A DNA stretch of 64,000 nt, taken from NCBI RefSeq assembly GCF_002868735.1, contig NZ_CP025611.1, positions 62,001 to 126,000 of the forward strand, read 5' to 3'. The position numbers were made by a program, and so were the translations under genes. Below the pieces are notes generated by a model. It was not told the DNA's origin and made no database searches. It saw only the letters and a program-made list of their open reading frames with translations. The DNA comes from Niveispirillum cyanobacteriorum. Its GTDB lineage: Bacteria; Pseudomonadota; Alphaproteobacteria; Azospirillales; Azospirillaceae. Of the stretch, positions 42,239 through 50,866 are shown in pieces (position 1 is the first letter of the stretch; each line of letters opens with the position of its first letter).

Positions 42239-42433
42239 GGCCCCTCCCCATCGGGTGGTCCGTCACGCCATCTCCTGTAGTTGGCGTTCCGCCCCCAAAG
42301 GCAGGCATGTCTTCTGTGCTATCGACGCCGGCCCCGACCCCAAGGTATAGGTTCCAAGTCAATTCGATGAAAGGGCGGTTTCATTTCCGCAGGCCCTTCA
42401 TTGCTGATTTTCCGCAGCCGGAGACGGGGCCGA

Positions 42434-43294
42434 ATGAGTTTGGTGATCGATGATGTGGTCGTCCGGCATGATCCGGTCGGGCCCGCGGTCCCGCTGCTGT
42501 TCGACAGCCCGCATAGTGGTACCCGCTATCCGGCGGATTTCGATTTCACCTGCCCGTTCCCCCTGCTGCGCCAGGCGGAAGATACGCATGTGGATGAGCT
42601 GTTCTCTATGGTGCCCGACATGGGGGCCACCTTCATCTGTGCTCTGTTCCCCCGCTCCTACATCGATGTGAACCGGGCGCCCGACGATATCGATCCCGCC
42701 ATGCTGGATGGCGAATGGCCGGAACCCGTGAACCCGTCGCCCAAAAGCGTGGCGGGGATGGGGCTGGTCCGTCATCTCTGTCGGCCCGGCGTGCCCATGT
42801 ATGACGGACGCCTGCCGGTCGGTGCGGTTCAGGACCGGATTGAGAATTACTGGCGCCCCTATCACGAACTTCTGTCGGAAAGTCTGGACGCGCTGCATGG
42901 ACGGTTCGGCGCCGTCTATCACATCAATTGCCATTCCATGCCGTCCTTCGTGATCGGTCCGGACCGGCAATCGCCCGATTTCGTGATCGGCGACCGCGAC
43001 GGCACCACGTCGGAGGCGGGTTTCACCCGGCTGATCGTGGGCACCCTGCGCGGCATGGGCTACAATGTCCGCCTGAACGATCCCTATAAGGGCGTGGAAC
43101 TGGTCCGCCGCTATTCCTGCCCGCCGCGTGGCCGCAACTCCTTGCAGCTGGAAATCGACCGCCGGCTTTACATGGATGAAGAGACGCTGGAACCCCATGC
43201 CGGGTTCCAGGAACTGCGCGCCAATCTGGCGACGCTGGTCCGCGTCATGCGCGATTATGCGCTGGACCGAACGGGGCGCATGGCGGCGGAGTAG
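42434..43294 (+). CDS. N-formylglutamate amidohydrolase
   Basis: A 286-residue hydrolase of the N-formylglutamate deformylase family. The N-terminal motif LLFDSPHSGTRYPADF (H27) and YIDVNRAPDDID are diagnostic; VYHINCHSMP carries further metal or catalytic residues. The enzyme splits N-formylglutamate to formate and glutamate, the last step of one histidine breakdown route, but no hut genes are nearby. It is divergent from the aspartoacylase-like gene. I chose the ATG at 42434, with GGAGACGGGG upstream. The stop lies 6 bases from the convergent nadK stop. Confidence 0.9.
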   Translation: MSLVIDDVVVRHDPVGPAVPLLFDSPHSGTRYPADFDFTCPFPLLRQAEDTHVDELFSMVPDMGATFICALFPRSYIDVNRAPDDIDPAMLDGEWPEPVNPSPKSVAGMGLVRHLCRPGVPMYDGRLPVGAVQDRIENYWRPYHELLSESLDALHGRFGAVYHINCHSMPSFVIGPDRQSPDFVIGDRDGTTSEAGFTRLIVGTLRGMGYNVRLNDPYKGVELVRRYSCPPRGRNSLQLEIDRRLYMDEETLEPHAGFQELRANLATLVRVMRDYALDRTGRMAAE

Positions 43295-43299
43295 GGGGG

Positions 43300-44073
43300 C
43301 TACGGCGTGAACTGCTCCTTCAGGATGCGTTCCTCAAGCGCCATTTCCGGGTCGAACAGCAGGGTGCAGGCGACCTTGCGGTCCTCGCTGATCTCTACCC
43401 GCGCCACATCGCGCACTTCAGTGAAATCGGCCACGGCGCTGACGGGGCGCTTGGACGGTTCCAGCACGTCGAACTGAATGCGGGCCGTATGCGGCAGCAG
43501 GGCCCCGCGCCAGCGGCGGGGGCGAAAGGCGCTGATCGGCGTCAGGGCCAGGATATCGGCGCCCAGCGGCAGAATCGGGCCATGGGCCGAGAGGTTGTAG
43601 GCGGTGCTGCCGGCGGGTGTGGAGACCAGCGCCCCGTCGCAGGTCAGTTCCGGCATCCGTTCCCGCCCGTCCACCGTGACGCGCAGCTTGGCCGCCTGCC
43701 GCGTCTCACGCAGGAGGGAAACCTCGTTGAAAGCCAGACCCTCGATCTCTGCGCCTTCCCGCGTCATCGCCTTCATGCGCAGTGGATGCAGCACCACGCG
43801 CTGCGCCCGCATCAGACGGCGGGTCAGCCCATCCTCGCTGTAATCATTCAGCAGGAAACCGACGGAGCCGCGGTTCATGCCATAGACAGGCACGCCCCGG
43901 AACAGATAGCGGTGCAGGGTTTCCAGCAGGAAGCCGTCACCCCCCAGCGCCACGATGATCCCCGCCTCTTCCGGCGGAACACCGGCGTAGCGGACGGCAA
44001 GCCTGTCCCTGGCGGCGCGCGCATCCGGCGTATCGGCGGCGACGAAGGCAAGCGGCACGGGGGTCTGTGACAA
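43300..44073 (-). CDS. nadK: NAD kinase
   Basis: A 257-residue cytoplasmic enzyme: ATP + NAD+ gives ADP + NADP+. Motifs are the catalytic GGDG at 44-47 ([15 protein letters not shown]), [22 protein letters not shown] with the conserved NE, and [20 protein letters not shown]. The length is at the shorter end of bacterial NAD kinases, as usual in Alphaproteobacteria. It lies 57 bases downstream of moaA on the same strand and may be partly co-transcribed. Confidence 0.95.
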   Translation of the reverse strand: MSQTPVPLAFVAADTPDARAARDRLAVRYAGVPPEEAGIIVALGGDGFLLETLHRYLFRGVPVYGMNRGSVGFLLNDYSEDGLTRRLMRAQRVVLHPLRMKAMTREGAEIEGLAFNEVSLLRETRQAAKLRVTVDGRERMPELTCDGALVSTPAGSTAYNLSAHGPILPLGADILALTPISAFRPRRWRGALLPHTARIQFDVLEPSKRPVSAVADFTEVRDVARVEISEDRKVACTLLFDPEMALEERILKEQFTP

Positions 44074-44130
44074 GGCGTTGTTCCCGGTATCACGGCAGAG
44101 ACGGACAGTACCCTATACGTGGGCAGCTTC

Positions 44131-45153
44131 TCAACCGCCGGTGACGCTCATATGCCGGCCCACGGCGGGGCCACGGTCGCGGCCGATGATGAAATCATGG
44201 CCCTTGGGCTTTCGCGTGATGGCGTCGCGGATGGCCTGATGCAGCATTGTGTCGTCTGTGCTGGCACGTAGCGGTGCTCGCAGGTCGGCCGCATCCTCCT
44301 GCCCCAGGCACATATACATCGTGCCGGTGCAGGTGACGCGGACCCGGTTGCAGGCCTCGCAGAAATTATGGGTCATGGGCGTGATGAAGCCCAGGCGGCA
44401 GCCCGTTTCCCGTACCGTGACATAACGGGCGGGGCCGCCGGTACGGTGGGTGCTGTCCACCAGGGTCCAGCGCTTTTCCAGATCGGCGCGCACATCGCGC
44501 AGCGACAAGAACTGTTCCTCGCGCACGGCCCCGCCGCCATTGCCATCCATATCGCCCAGCGGCATAACCTCGATCAAGGTCAGGTCAAAGCCCTTTTCCC
44601 CGCACCAGGCCAGCATAGGGTCCAGTTCCTGATCGTTGACGCCCTTCAGCGCCACGGCATTGATCTTGACCTCCAGCCCTGCCGCCCGCGCCGCCTCCAG
44701 CCCGTCCAGCACCTGGGCCAGCCGGCCCCAGCGGGTGATGGCGGCGAAACGGTCGGGGTCCAGCGTATCGACCGACACATTGATGCGGCGCACCCCGGCG
44801 GCGCGCAGATCGTCAGCATATTTGGCCAGCTGGCTGCCATTGGTGGTCAGCGTCAGCTCTTCCAGCGCGCCCGACGCCACATGGCGGCCCAGGCTGCGGA
44901 TCAGTTCCATGATGTTGCGGCGGACCAGCGGTTCCCCGCCCGTCAGGCGCAGCTTGCGCGTGCCCAGTGCTACGAAGGACGAACAGAGCCTGTCCAGTTC
45001 CTCCAGCGACAGGATGTCGGCCTTGGGCAGGAAGGCCATATCCTCCGACATGCAATAGACGCAGCGGAAGTCGCAGCGGTCCGTCACCGAGACGCGCACA
45101 TAGGTGATGGCGCGGCCAAACGGATCAATTAGTGGGGCGGGGGATATGGTCAT
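44131..45153 (-). CDS. moaA: GTP 3',8-cyclase (molybdenum cofactor biosynthesis protein A)
   Basis: A 340-residue radical-SAM enzyme for the first step of molybdopterin synthesis, turning GTP into 3',8-cyclo-GTP. The radical-SAM cluster is C27-x3-C31-x2-C34 ([10 protein letters not shown]), and the second 4Fe-4S cluster is the CX2CX13C motif in [31 protein letters not shown] binds SAM, and the protein ends in the conserved Gly-Gly (MSVTGG) needed for activity. The open frame continues far upstream into the AsmA gene, but homology starts at the ATG 45151-45153. The cofactor would serve the Mo-hydroxylase at 13.4-16 kb. Confidence 0.96.
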   Translation of the reverse strand: MTISPAPLIDPFGRAITYVRVSVTDRCDFRCVYCMSEDMAFLPKADILSLEELDRLCSSFVALGTRKLRLTGGEPLVRRNIMELIRSLGRHVASGALEELTLTTNGSQLAKYADDLRAAGVRRINVSVDTLDPDRFAAITRWGRLAQVLDGLEAARAAGLEVKINAVALKGVNDQELDPMLAWCGEKGFDLTLIEVMPLGDMDGNGGGAVREEQFLSLRDVRADLEKRWTLVDSTHRTGGPARYVTVRETGCRLGFITPMTHNFCEACNRVRVTCTGTMYMCLGQEDAADLRAPLRASTDDTMLHQAIRDAITRKPKGHDFIIGRDRGPAVGRHMSVTGG

Positions 45154-45297
45154 CGTCCGCTGGATATAGCGCCTATGGCGCGCCGCTCCAAGACCGACCC
45201 GCACGAAAGATGCTGTATTCGGCCTTGTTTTGGGCAAGTTGGGCTGCTTGACTGGCACGCAACAAGACCAACCCGCTCCGGAAGAGACGGACCAGAC

Positions 45298-47214
45298 ATG
45301 CGTAAGTTTGCTTTCATCCTGTCCCTGTTGCTGTTGTTGCCCATCGGGGCGGCGGTGGCGCTGCCGTTTCTGGTGCCCGTGGGCGCCATCGTGGCGGAAG
45401 TGGAAAGGCAGGTGGAGGCGGCGACAGGCCGCGCCCTGACCATCAAGGGCCGGGTCGATCTCTCCTATTTCCCGTCCATCGCCGTGACCGCTGACCAGGT
45501 GCATTTCGCCGGCATCCGCCAGGGTGAGGACCTGCTGGCGGTGGAGCAACTGGCGGTGCGCCTGCGCCTGATGCCGCTGCTGCGCGGCAAGGCGGAGGTG
45601 GAGAAATTCGTGCTGACGGCCCCCGTCATCGATCTGACGGTGGATAAGCAGGGCAAGCCCAACTGGGATGTCTCCCTGGCCGCCGCGCCGGCCCCTGCCG
45701 ATCATGCCAGCCCCGGCTTCATGTCCGACCTGTCGCTGGCTGAGGTGGAGATTGTCGATGGCCGTATGCGCTACACCGACGCCCGCACCGGCATGGTGCG
45801 GGAGGCGACGGATGTGGATGTCACCCTGTCCCTGCCAGACCTGGACGGTCCGCTGACCCTGGAGGCGGCACTGCTGCTGAACGGCACGCCCATTGCCCTG
45901 GACCTGGGGATCGAGCCGGTGCGCCCGCTTCTGTCAGGTGGCAAGGCCGGGATGGCGCTGCGTGTGGCGGGGGCTGGTACCGGGCTGGATGTGAAGGGGC
46001 AGGTGGAACGCCAGGGGGAGGCACCCTTGTCGCTGTCCGGTGATCTGTCGCTGACCGTCACGTCCCTGGCCGACCTGATCAAGGTGGCGACGGGGGCCGT
46101 GCCGTCTGACCTACCGGTCGATGACCTGACCATGACCGGCAAATTGTCGGGCACGCCGTCGCGTCTGGCCCTGGCCGGGCTGTCGGCCAAGGCGGGCGAC
46201 CTGACGGCCAATGGCAATCTGTCGGTGAAGCTGGATGGCCTGCGCCCGGCGCTGGGTGGCAGCCTGTCGCTGCCGAAGCTTGAACTGGATCGCTATCTGC
46301 CCGCCCCCGCTGCCGCCGACCCGGCGGCACCGGCGCCGGAGGTAGGCCCCGCCGGGTGGAGCAAGGAACGCATCGACCTGTCGGCCATGCGGAGTGCCGA
46401 TCTGGACATGACCCTGCAACTGGCGGGGCTGCTGGTGAAGGGGGTGGAGGTTGGGGCCACGACCCTGACCTTGAAACTGACCGACGGACGGCTGAACGCC
46501 GGTCTGGCCGACACGGCCCTGTTCGGCGGCACCATCGGCGGCAAGCTGACGCTGGATGCCGGGCGGCAGACGAATGCCCTGGCCGTGTTGGCGCATGCCA
46601 AGGGCGTGCAGGCCGAACCGCTGCTGACCCGTTTCGCCGGGTTTGACAAGCTGTCGGGCGCCACCGACGCCAATATCGATATCCGGGCCAGCGGCACCAA
46701 CCAGCAGGAACTGGTGGGCAGCCTGAATGGCGGCGGCAATGTCCTGTTCCTGAATGGGGCCGTGAAAGGCGTCAATCTGGCGCAGATCGTGCGCAGCGCC
46801 ATCGGTCATGGCAGTGCGGAGCCGCCGCAGACCGACTTTGCCGAAATGGGCGGCACCTTCACCCTGACCGATGGCATCGCCGCGACCGAGGATTTCCACC
46901 TTCTGGCCCCGCTGCTTCGCGTCACCGGAAAGGGAAATGTCAATCTGCCATCCAAGCGCGTGGACATGCGCCTGACGCCCAAGCTGGTGGGCAGCCTGGA
47001 AGGGCAGGGGACCACGCGCATCGATGTCGATGGCATCACGGTGCCGGTCCGTGTGCGCGGGTCCTTCGACAATCTCTCCTGGACTCCCGACCTTTCCTCC
47101 TCCGTCAAGGCTGCCCTGAAGGACCCAAAGAAGGCACAGGATGCGCTGGAAAAGCTGAAGACCAAGGATGGGGCGAAGGGCCTGCTGAAGGGATTGTTGG
47201 GTAAGAAGCAGTAG
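45298..47214 (+). CDS. AsmA family protein
   Basis: A 638-residue protein with an N-terminal membrane helix ([20 protein letters not shown]) and a long periplasmic body rich in beta-strands, typical of the AsmA/TamB-like superfamily: [49 protein letters not shown]-like segments and a C-terminal region [20 protein letters not shown] that closes the AsmA C-terminal domain. Members influence lipid or outer-membrane assembly and may form lipid-transport bridges. I chose the ATG at 45298, after GGAAGAGACGG. It is divergent from moaA and followed by a strong hairpin shared with asd. Confidence 0.9.
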   Translation: MRKFAFILSLLLLLPIGAAVALPFLVPVGAIVAEVERQVEAATGRALTIKGRVDLSYFPSIAVTADQVHFAGIRQGEDLLAVEQLAVRLRLMPLLRGKAEVEKFVLTAPVIDLTVDKQGKPNWDVSLAAAPAPADHASPGFMSDLSLAEVEIVDGRMRYTDARTGMVREATDVDVTLSLPDLDGPLTLEAALLLNGTPIALDLGIEPVRPLLSGGKAGMALRVAGAGTGLDVKGQVERQGEAPLSLSGDLSLTVTSLADLIKVATGAVPSDLPVDDLTMTGKLSGTPSRLALAGLSAKAGDLTANGNLSVKLDGLRPALGGSLSLPKLELDRYLPAPAAADPAAPAPEVGPAGWSKERIDLSAMRSADLDMTLQLAGLLVKGVEVGATTLTLKLTDGRLNAGLADTALFGGTIGGKLTLDAGRQTNALAVLAHAKGVQAEPLLTRFAGFDKLSGATDANIDIRASGTNQQELVGSLNGGGNVLFLNGAVKGVNLAQIVRSAIGHGSAEPPQTDFAEMGGTFTLTDGIAATEDFHLLAPLLRVTGKGNVNLPSKRVDMRLTPKLVGSLEGQGTTRIDVDGITVPVRVRGSFDNLSWTPDLSSSVKAALKDPKKAQDALEKLKTKDGAKGLLKGLLGKKQ

Positions 47215-47220
47215 GGATTG

Positions 47221-47258
47221 ATCGGGTGTGGTGAGGGTTAACCCGCACCACACCCGAT
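47221..47258. terminator. Nested perfect palindrome between asmA-like gene and asd
   Basis: ATCGGGTGTGGTG (47221-47233) pairs with CACCACACCCGAT (47246-47258), and the loop itself contains the palindrome GGGTTAACCC (47235-47244). With one A/G mismatch the two parts form one long, almost continuous stem. It lies 3-7 bases from both convergent stops, so it is most likely a bidirectional terminator, although no T tract follows. Confidence 0.7.
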
Positions 47259-47261
47259 CCC

Positions 47262-48314
47262 TTACCCGACCAGCCGCTGCAGGATCTGCACGGCGTTCAG
47301 GGCAGCACCCTTCAGCAACTGATCGCCCGCGAGGAACAGGGCGATGGAGCGGCCGGACGGGTCGCCAACGTCGCGGCGGATACGACCGACCAGCACATCA
47401 CCCTGGCCCGACGCCTCGTTCGGCATCGGGAAATGGTTGGCCTCGATATCATCGACAATCCGCACGCCGGGCGCGTCGCGCAGGATGGCGCGCACCTCGT
47501 CCGGGCTCACCACCTCGTCAAACTCCACCGTCACCGCCATGGAATGGGCGCGCAGGACGGGCACGCGGACGCAGGTGATGGAGATGTGAAGGTCTGGGCG
47601 GCGCATGATCTTGCGCGTCTCCTCGATCACCTTCTCTTCCTCGCCATTGTAGCCCGTCTGCGGATTGACGTCGGCATTGTGGGAGAAGACGTTGAAGGCG
47701 TAGGGGTGCTTCAGCACCTTCGGCGCATAATGTTCGCCGGCCAGATAGGCGGCGGTGGAGAGGCGCAGCTCCTCCATGGCCGCAGCACCCGCACCGCTGG
47801 CCGCCTGATAGGTGGCGATATTCACGCGGCGGATAGTGTGGCGGGCGTTCAGTGGGGCCAGCGGGACGGTGGCGATGATGGCAACGCAGTTGGGATTGGC
47901 GATAATGCCGGGCTGCGCCGGGATCACGTCCAGGTTCACCTCCGGCACGACCAGCGGAATGGCCTCATCCATGCGGAAGGCGGATGAATTGTCGATGACG
48001 ACGGCACCGGCGGCCACGGCCTTGGGCCCGAATGCCTTCGAAATCCCGCTGCCGGCGGAGAACAGGGCGTAATCGATGCCCTGGAAGCTGTTATCGGTCA
48101 GTTCCTCGATCACCAGTTCGCCACCGGCGAAGGGTACGCGCTGACCGGCGGAGCGCTTGGACGCCAGCAGCCGCACGGTCGACAGGTTTAGGCCCGACTT
48201 TTCCAGGCATTCACGGATTTCGACGCCCACGGCACCGGTGGCACCAACAACGGCAACGGAAATGGCCTGCTTAGCGGCTTCGTTCAGGTTTTCGGGGGCA
48301 ACGCGGATATTCAT
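47262..48314 (-). CDS. asd: Aspartate-semialdehyde dehydrogenase
   Basis: A 350-residue NADP-dependent enzyme that makes aspartate-4-semialdehyde from aspartyl phosphate, the branch point for lysine, threonine, methionine and diaminopimelate. The Rossmann motif is VAVVGATGAVG (20-30); the catalytic Cys is C143 (NPNCVAII), and the catalytic His lies in SITCVRVPVLRAHSMA. The length and the sequence of motifs are those of the usual bacterial form. AAGGAATAGGG precedes the ATG. It is transcribed alone from a 350-base upstream region. Confidence 0.97.
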   Translation of the reverse strand: MNIRVAPENLNEAAKQAISVAVVGATGAVGVEIRECLEKSGLNLSTVRLLASKRSAGQRVPFAGGELVIEELTDNSFQGIDYALFSAGSGISKAFGPKAVAAGAVVIDNSSAFRMDEAIPLVVPEVNLDVIPAQPGIIANPNCVAIIATVPLAPLNARHTIRRVNIATYQAASGAGAAAMEELRLSTAAYLAGEHYAPKVLKHPYAFNVFSHNADVNPQTGYNGEEEKVIEETRKIMRRPDLHISITCVRVPVLRAHSMAVTVEFDEVVSPDEVRAILRDAPGVRIVDDIEANHFPMPNEASGQGDVLVGRIRRDVGDPSGRSIALFLAGDQLLKGAALNAVQILQRLVG

Positions 48315-48665
48315 GGACCCTATTCCTTGGCATCGTCTGTGCCGGAGACAGGGTCTGGTCCACCATGGGCCGCCCCGTCCGTTCCCGGCGGGGCATCTGG
48401 CTTCTGTCGTTCGCGTCAGGCCGCGCGCATGACAAAAAGCCCGCCCCGCAGGGTGGTCTTTTTAGTCATGGTGGTAGTGGTCTGGGTGCGCTTTGACATG
48501 GGCTTGACGATGCCGTTCGGGCAGCCTTGTGTAAACCCGCTGCCGGCGCGCGGGGTCCTTGCGTCAGCCGCATGGCACACTGTTTCCAGACTATTTGTTG
48601 CGGTTTTCTGCGGACGGTGGGACTATATAGCCGAGAGTGATTGTACCTGAAGGGTGCGTGTTTAG
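48315..48665. other. Divergent intergenic region between asd and a small hypothetical gene
   Basis: These 351 bases hold no supported gene. A plus-strand frame at 48327-48650 contains a hydrophobic stretch (RRVVFLVMVVVVWVRF) but has no ribosome binding site or protein-like ends. A TATATA at 48624-48629 may be part of the promoter of the gene at 48666. Confidence 0.45.
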
Positions 48666-49025
48666 ATGTCCGTGGAATTGACCGACCCCAAAACCTTGGA
48701 AGCGATTGGGATTCTCGCTGGTGCTCTTGACGATGTCACAGGGCCGGAGCGTCTGGAATGCCTGATGGCTGCCAACGCGTTGCGTCAGGTTGTGGAAACC
48801 CGGTCAGAAAATGCGCTGGTTTTCGCGCAGCAGGCCTTTGAGTCCCTGGATGAGGATGTGCGTCGCCGCGTGGAGAATGAGGCCACGACCCACGCCATCA
48901 AGGTTGTTGAGCAGGCCAAGAAGAAGCCGAACCCCCGCATGGTGCGCGCGCAGCGCCCGAAGGCCAGCGGCAGCTTCCTGGACGCCCTGAATGGTGGTCA
49001 GTTGAAGACCGAGCGGAAGTGGTAA
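48666..49025 (+). CDS. Small hypothetical protein
   Basis: A 119-residue soluble helical protein that I do not recognise. The first ~85 residues are acidic and helical (MSVELTDPKTLEAIGILAGA, RLECLMAANALRQVVETRSE), the last ~35 are basic and probably disordered (AKKKPNPRMVRAQRPKASGS). Such a split of an acidic head and a basic tail can occur in small nucleic-acid- or ribosome-associated proteins, but I have no direct evidence. It stands alone and is followed by a strong terminator, which supports a real short transcript. Confidence 0.65.
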   Translation: MSVELTDPKTLEAIGILAGALDDVTGPERLECLMAANALRQVVETRSENALVFAQQAFESLDEDVRRRVENEATTHAIKVVEQAKKKPNPRMVRAQRPKASGSFLDALNGGQLKTERKW

Positions 49026-49060
49026 GCGGCGGCTTTGTCCCGCTTATCTAGCTTGCGATG

Positions 49061-49088
49061 AAGGCGCCCTGGACCGGGCGCCTTTTTT
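49061..49088 (+). terminator. Rho-independent terminator after the 119-residue hypothetical gene
   Basis: AAGGCGCCC (49061-49069) pairs with GGGCGCCTT (49076-49084) around a 6-base loop, followed by a run of six T. A textbook terminator. Confidence 0.92.
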
Positions 49089-49142
49089 GTGGTTTGATTG
49101 AGAACAAACAAGGTACAAAATCAAAAAGACGGGGGGATCGCC

Positions 49143-49649
49143 ATGGCTGATGCCGGTATTGTACCCATCATCAATCTGGACAGTCTCAATCCCGACGGCT
49201 TCCCGCCCGAGCATGGGCCCAAGGGGGAGACGGCGGAACGGTTCGCACCACTGATCGCCCGCATCGGTCCCTTGATCGGCGCGCGCCATCTGGGTTGCAT
49301 GCTGACGGTGCTGCCGCCCGGCAAACGCGCCTTTCCCTTTCATAACCATCGGGTGAACGAGGAACTGTTCATCATCCTGGACGGGACGGGGATCTTGCGC
49401 CTCGGTGATGGCCAGCATCCGCTGCGGGCGGGCGACATCGTCTCCTGCCCGCCGGGCGATGCCTCGACCGCGCATCAGATCATCAATGATGGGGATGTGG
49501 ATCTGCGCTATCTGGGCATCAGCACCATGATGTCGCCCGACATCGTGGATTATCCCGACAGCGGCAAGATCGGCATCTCGCATGTCGGCAGCGGTATGCG
49601 CATGATCACACGGCCCGGTGCCGCTGTGAATTACTGGGAGGATGAGTGA
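49143..49649 (+). CDS. Cupin-domain protein
   Basis: A 168-residue single-domain cupin. Motif 1 is FPFHNHRVNEELFIILDGTG, with the His and Glu metal ligands, and motif 2 is DIVSCPPGDASTAHQIIN. The end (YLGISTMMSPDIVDYPDSGK) resembles cupins that bind sugar-like ligands or act as isomerases, but the substrate is not known. GGGGGG stands 5-10 bases before the ATG. It is convergent with the DUF3553 gene, only 3 bases between the two stops. Confidence 0.88.
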   Translation: MADAGIVPIINLDSLNPDGFPPEHGPKGETAERFAPLIARIGPLIGARHLGCMLTVLPPGKRAFPFHNHRVNEELFIILDGTGILRLGDGQHPLRAGDIVSCPPGDASTAHQIINDGDVDLRYLGISTMMSPDIVDYPDSGKIGISHVGSGMRMITRPGAAVNYWEDE

Positions 49650-49652
49650 GGG

Positions 49653-49835
49653 TCACCCTTCCTCGTCCGGGTCCACGATGTTCAGCGATATGGCGGCTGC
49701 ATTGATCAGCAGCTTGCCGGCATGTTCAAAATTCACCGTTACCCGCTGGCCCACCACCGACTGCACCTGGCCCAATCCCCAGTCGGGCTGCGACGGGTGG
49801 CGAACAAAAATGCCGGGGGCCAGGATGTCGGACAT
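49653..49835 (-). CDS. DUF3553 family protein
   Basis: A 60-residue protein matching the small DUF3553 family across its length: LAPGIFVRHPSQPDWGLGQV, then QSVVGQRVTVNFEHAGKLLI. The fold resembles a short SH3-like or CarD-N/UvrD-tail beta barrel, which suggests a protein- or nucleic-acid-binding role by analogy only. It is convergent with the cupin gene and divergent from chpT. Confidence 0.88.
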   Translation of the reverse strand: MSDILAPGIFVRHPSQPDWGLGQVQSVVGQRVTVNFEHAGKLLINAAAISLNIVDPDEEG

Positions 49836-49939
49836 TTGAATGGTTTCCAGTTGGGTGGAGCCAGCCTATCCTACCCGCCAGTGACATGGCACGCCATCCC
49901 CGGCGGGGGAGGGGCTGTGCCCCAGCGCTGAGGATGCGG

Positions 49940-50557
49940 ATGAGCTTGGGAATTCGGGCCGTGGAGCTGCTCTGCTCCCGCCTGTGCCATGATCTGGTGG
50001 GACCGGTCGGGGCCATCAATAATGGTGTCGAACTGCTGGATGAAGGCGGTGACAGCGGCGGCGAGGCGCTGGACCTGATCGCCGACAGTGCGGAGACTGC
50101 CGCCGCCCGCCTGCGGCTCTATCGCGTGGCGCTGGGTGCGGCGGGCGGGCAGTCGCTGTCGGCTGGTGATGCCCGCGCGGCTCTGGAAGGTTGGTTCCGG
50201 GGCGGCAAGGTCCGGCTGGAATGGACCGCCACGCCGCTCGATCCGGCGCCAGGCCTGTTGAAAACCGCCCTGCTGGCCGCCCTGCTGGCGGAAGAGGCGT
50301 TACCGCGTGGCGGTTCGGTTCGGGTGACGGGTGACGATAGCGGCATCCGGGTCGTGGCCACCGGCACCGGCTGCGCGCTGCGTCCGGAAATGGTGCCGGC
50401 CCTGGCCGGACAGGTCGCGGAGACGGAGCTTGGACCCCGCTCCGTCCTCTCCCACGCCACTCCCCTTTTGGCCAGGGCTTATGGATTGTCATTTGGCGTG
50501 GAAAATCCCGCCTTAGGAGGGGAGGTACAGTTCCGAATCCGGGCTGGCCAGGAGTGA
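49940..50557 (+). CDS. chpT: Histidine phosphotransferase, ChpT family
   Basis: A 205-residue homodimeric phosphotransferase with the ChpT H-box LLCSRLCHDLVGPVGAINNG (phospho-His H17), a long helical hairpin and a degenerate ATPase-like C-terminal domain (GGSVRVTGDDSGIRVVATGT) without nucleotide-binding boxes. In Caulobacter and relatives ChpT passes phosphate from CckA to CtrA and CpdR. I chose the ATG at 49940, with AGGA 5 bases upstream; the ATG at 49934 directly follows GAGG and is less likely. It lies ~310 bases before cheA on the same strand, so cross-talk with chemotaxis is possible but unproven. Confidence 0.85.
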   Translation: MSLGIRAVELLCSRLCHDLVGPVGAINNGVELLDEGGDSGGEALDLIADSAETAAARLRLYRVALGAAGGQSLSAGDARAALEGWFRGGKVRLEWTATPLDPAPGLLKTALLAALLAEEALPRGGSVRVTGDDSGIRVVATGTGCALRPEMVPALAGQVAETELGPRSVLSHATPLLARAYGLSFGVENPALGGEVQFRIRAGQE

Positions 50558-50866
50558 TTTTCCCTTCGGATCAGGGGCGATGATGCGCTTTGCCAACTGT
50601 TCAACCACACCGGGAGCGGGGCCGGGGTGGCTTGTTCCGGGGCGTGTCATATCCTAATGGCCGAACCTAACCGAAAAGAGGTAATGTTCCCCTTGCCAAA
50701 GCCATGTCCGACAGGCCATCAATTCCCACACGAGACACCAATTTTAACCGAATTCCGACACTCTTCATTGGCCGACGGTCGGCCGGGCGCGTACAAGGGT
50801 TCTTCATCGGACTGAAGACCGGCGTATGACGCGGAAACTGGGATTTCCCGAAACGGGGCGTGGACC
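50558..50866. other. Intergenic region upstream of the che operon, with a palindrome
   Basis: These 309 bases contain no supported gene. GGCCGAC-G-GTCGGCC (50770-50784) is a perfect palindrome ~80 bases before cheA and may be an operator. A short A-rich part (GAACCTAACCGAAAAGAGGTAATG, cut in the middle here for description) around 50664-50690 may hold the promoter. No sigma-54 or sigma-28 consensus was convincing. Confidence 0.4.

Noticed and set aside
45154-45705. N-terminal extension of the moaA frame by ~184 residues
   Set aside because: This part is antisense to the AsmA-like gene and has low-complexity composition. MoaA homology begins at the ATG at 45153.
48327-48650. Possible small membrane protein between asd and the 119-residue gene
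   Set aside because: It has a hydrophobic stretch but no ribosome binding site, and the rest of the frame looks random.
50627-50815. Possible 62-residue protein upstream of cheA
   Set aside because: No plausible ribosome binding site, no conserved-looking content, and it ends within the cheA leader.
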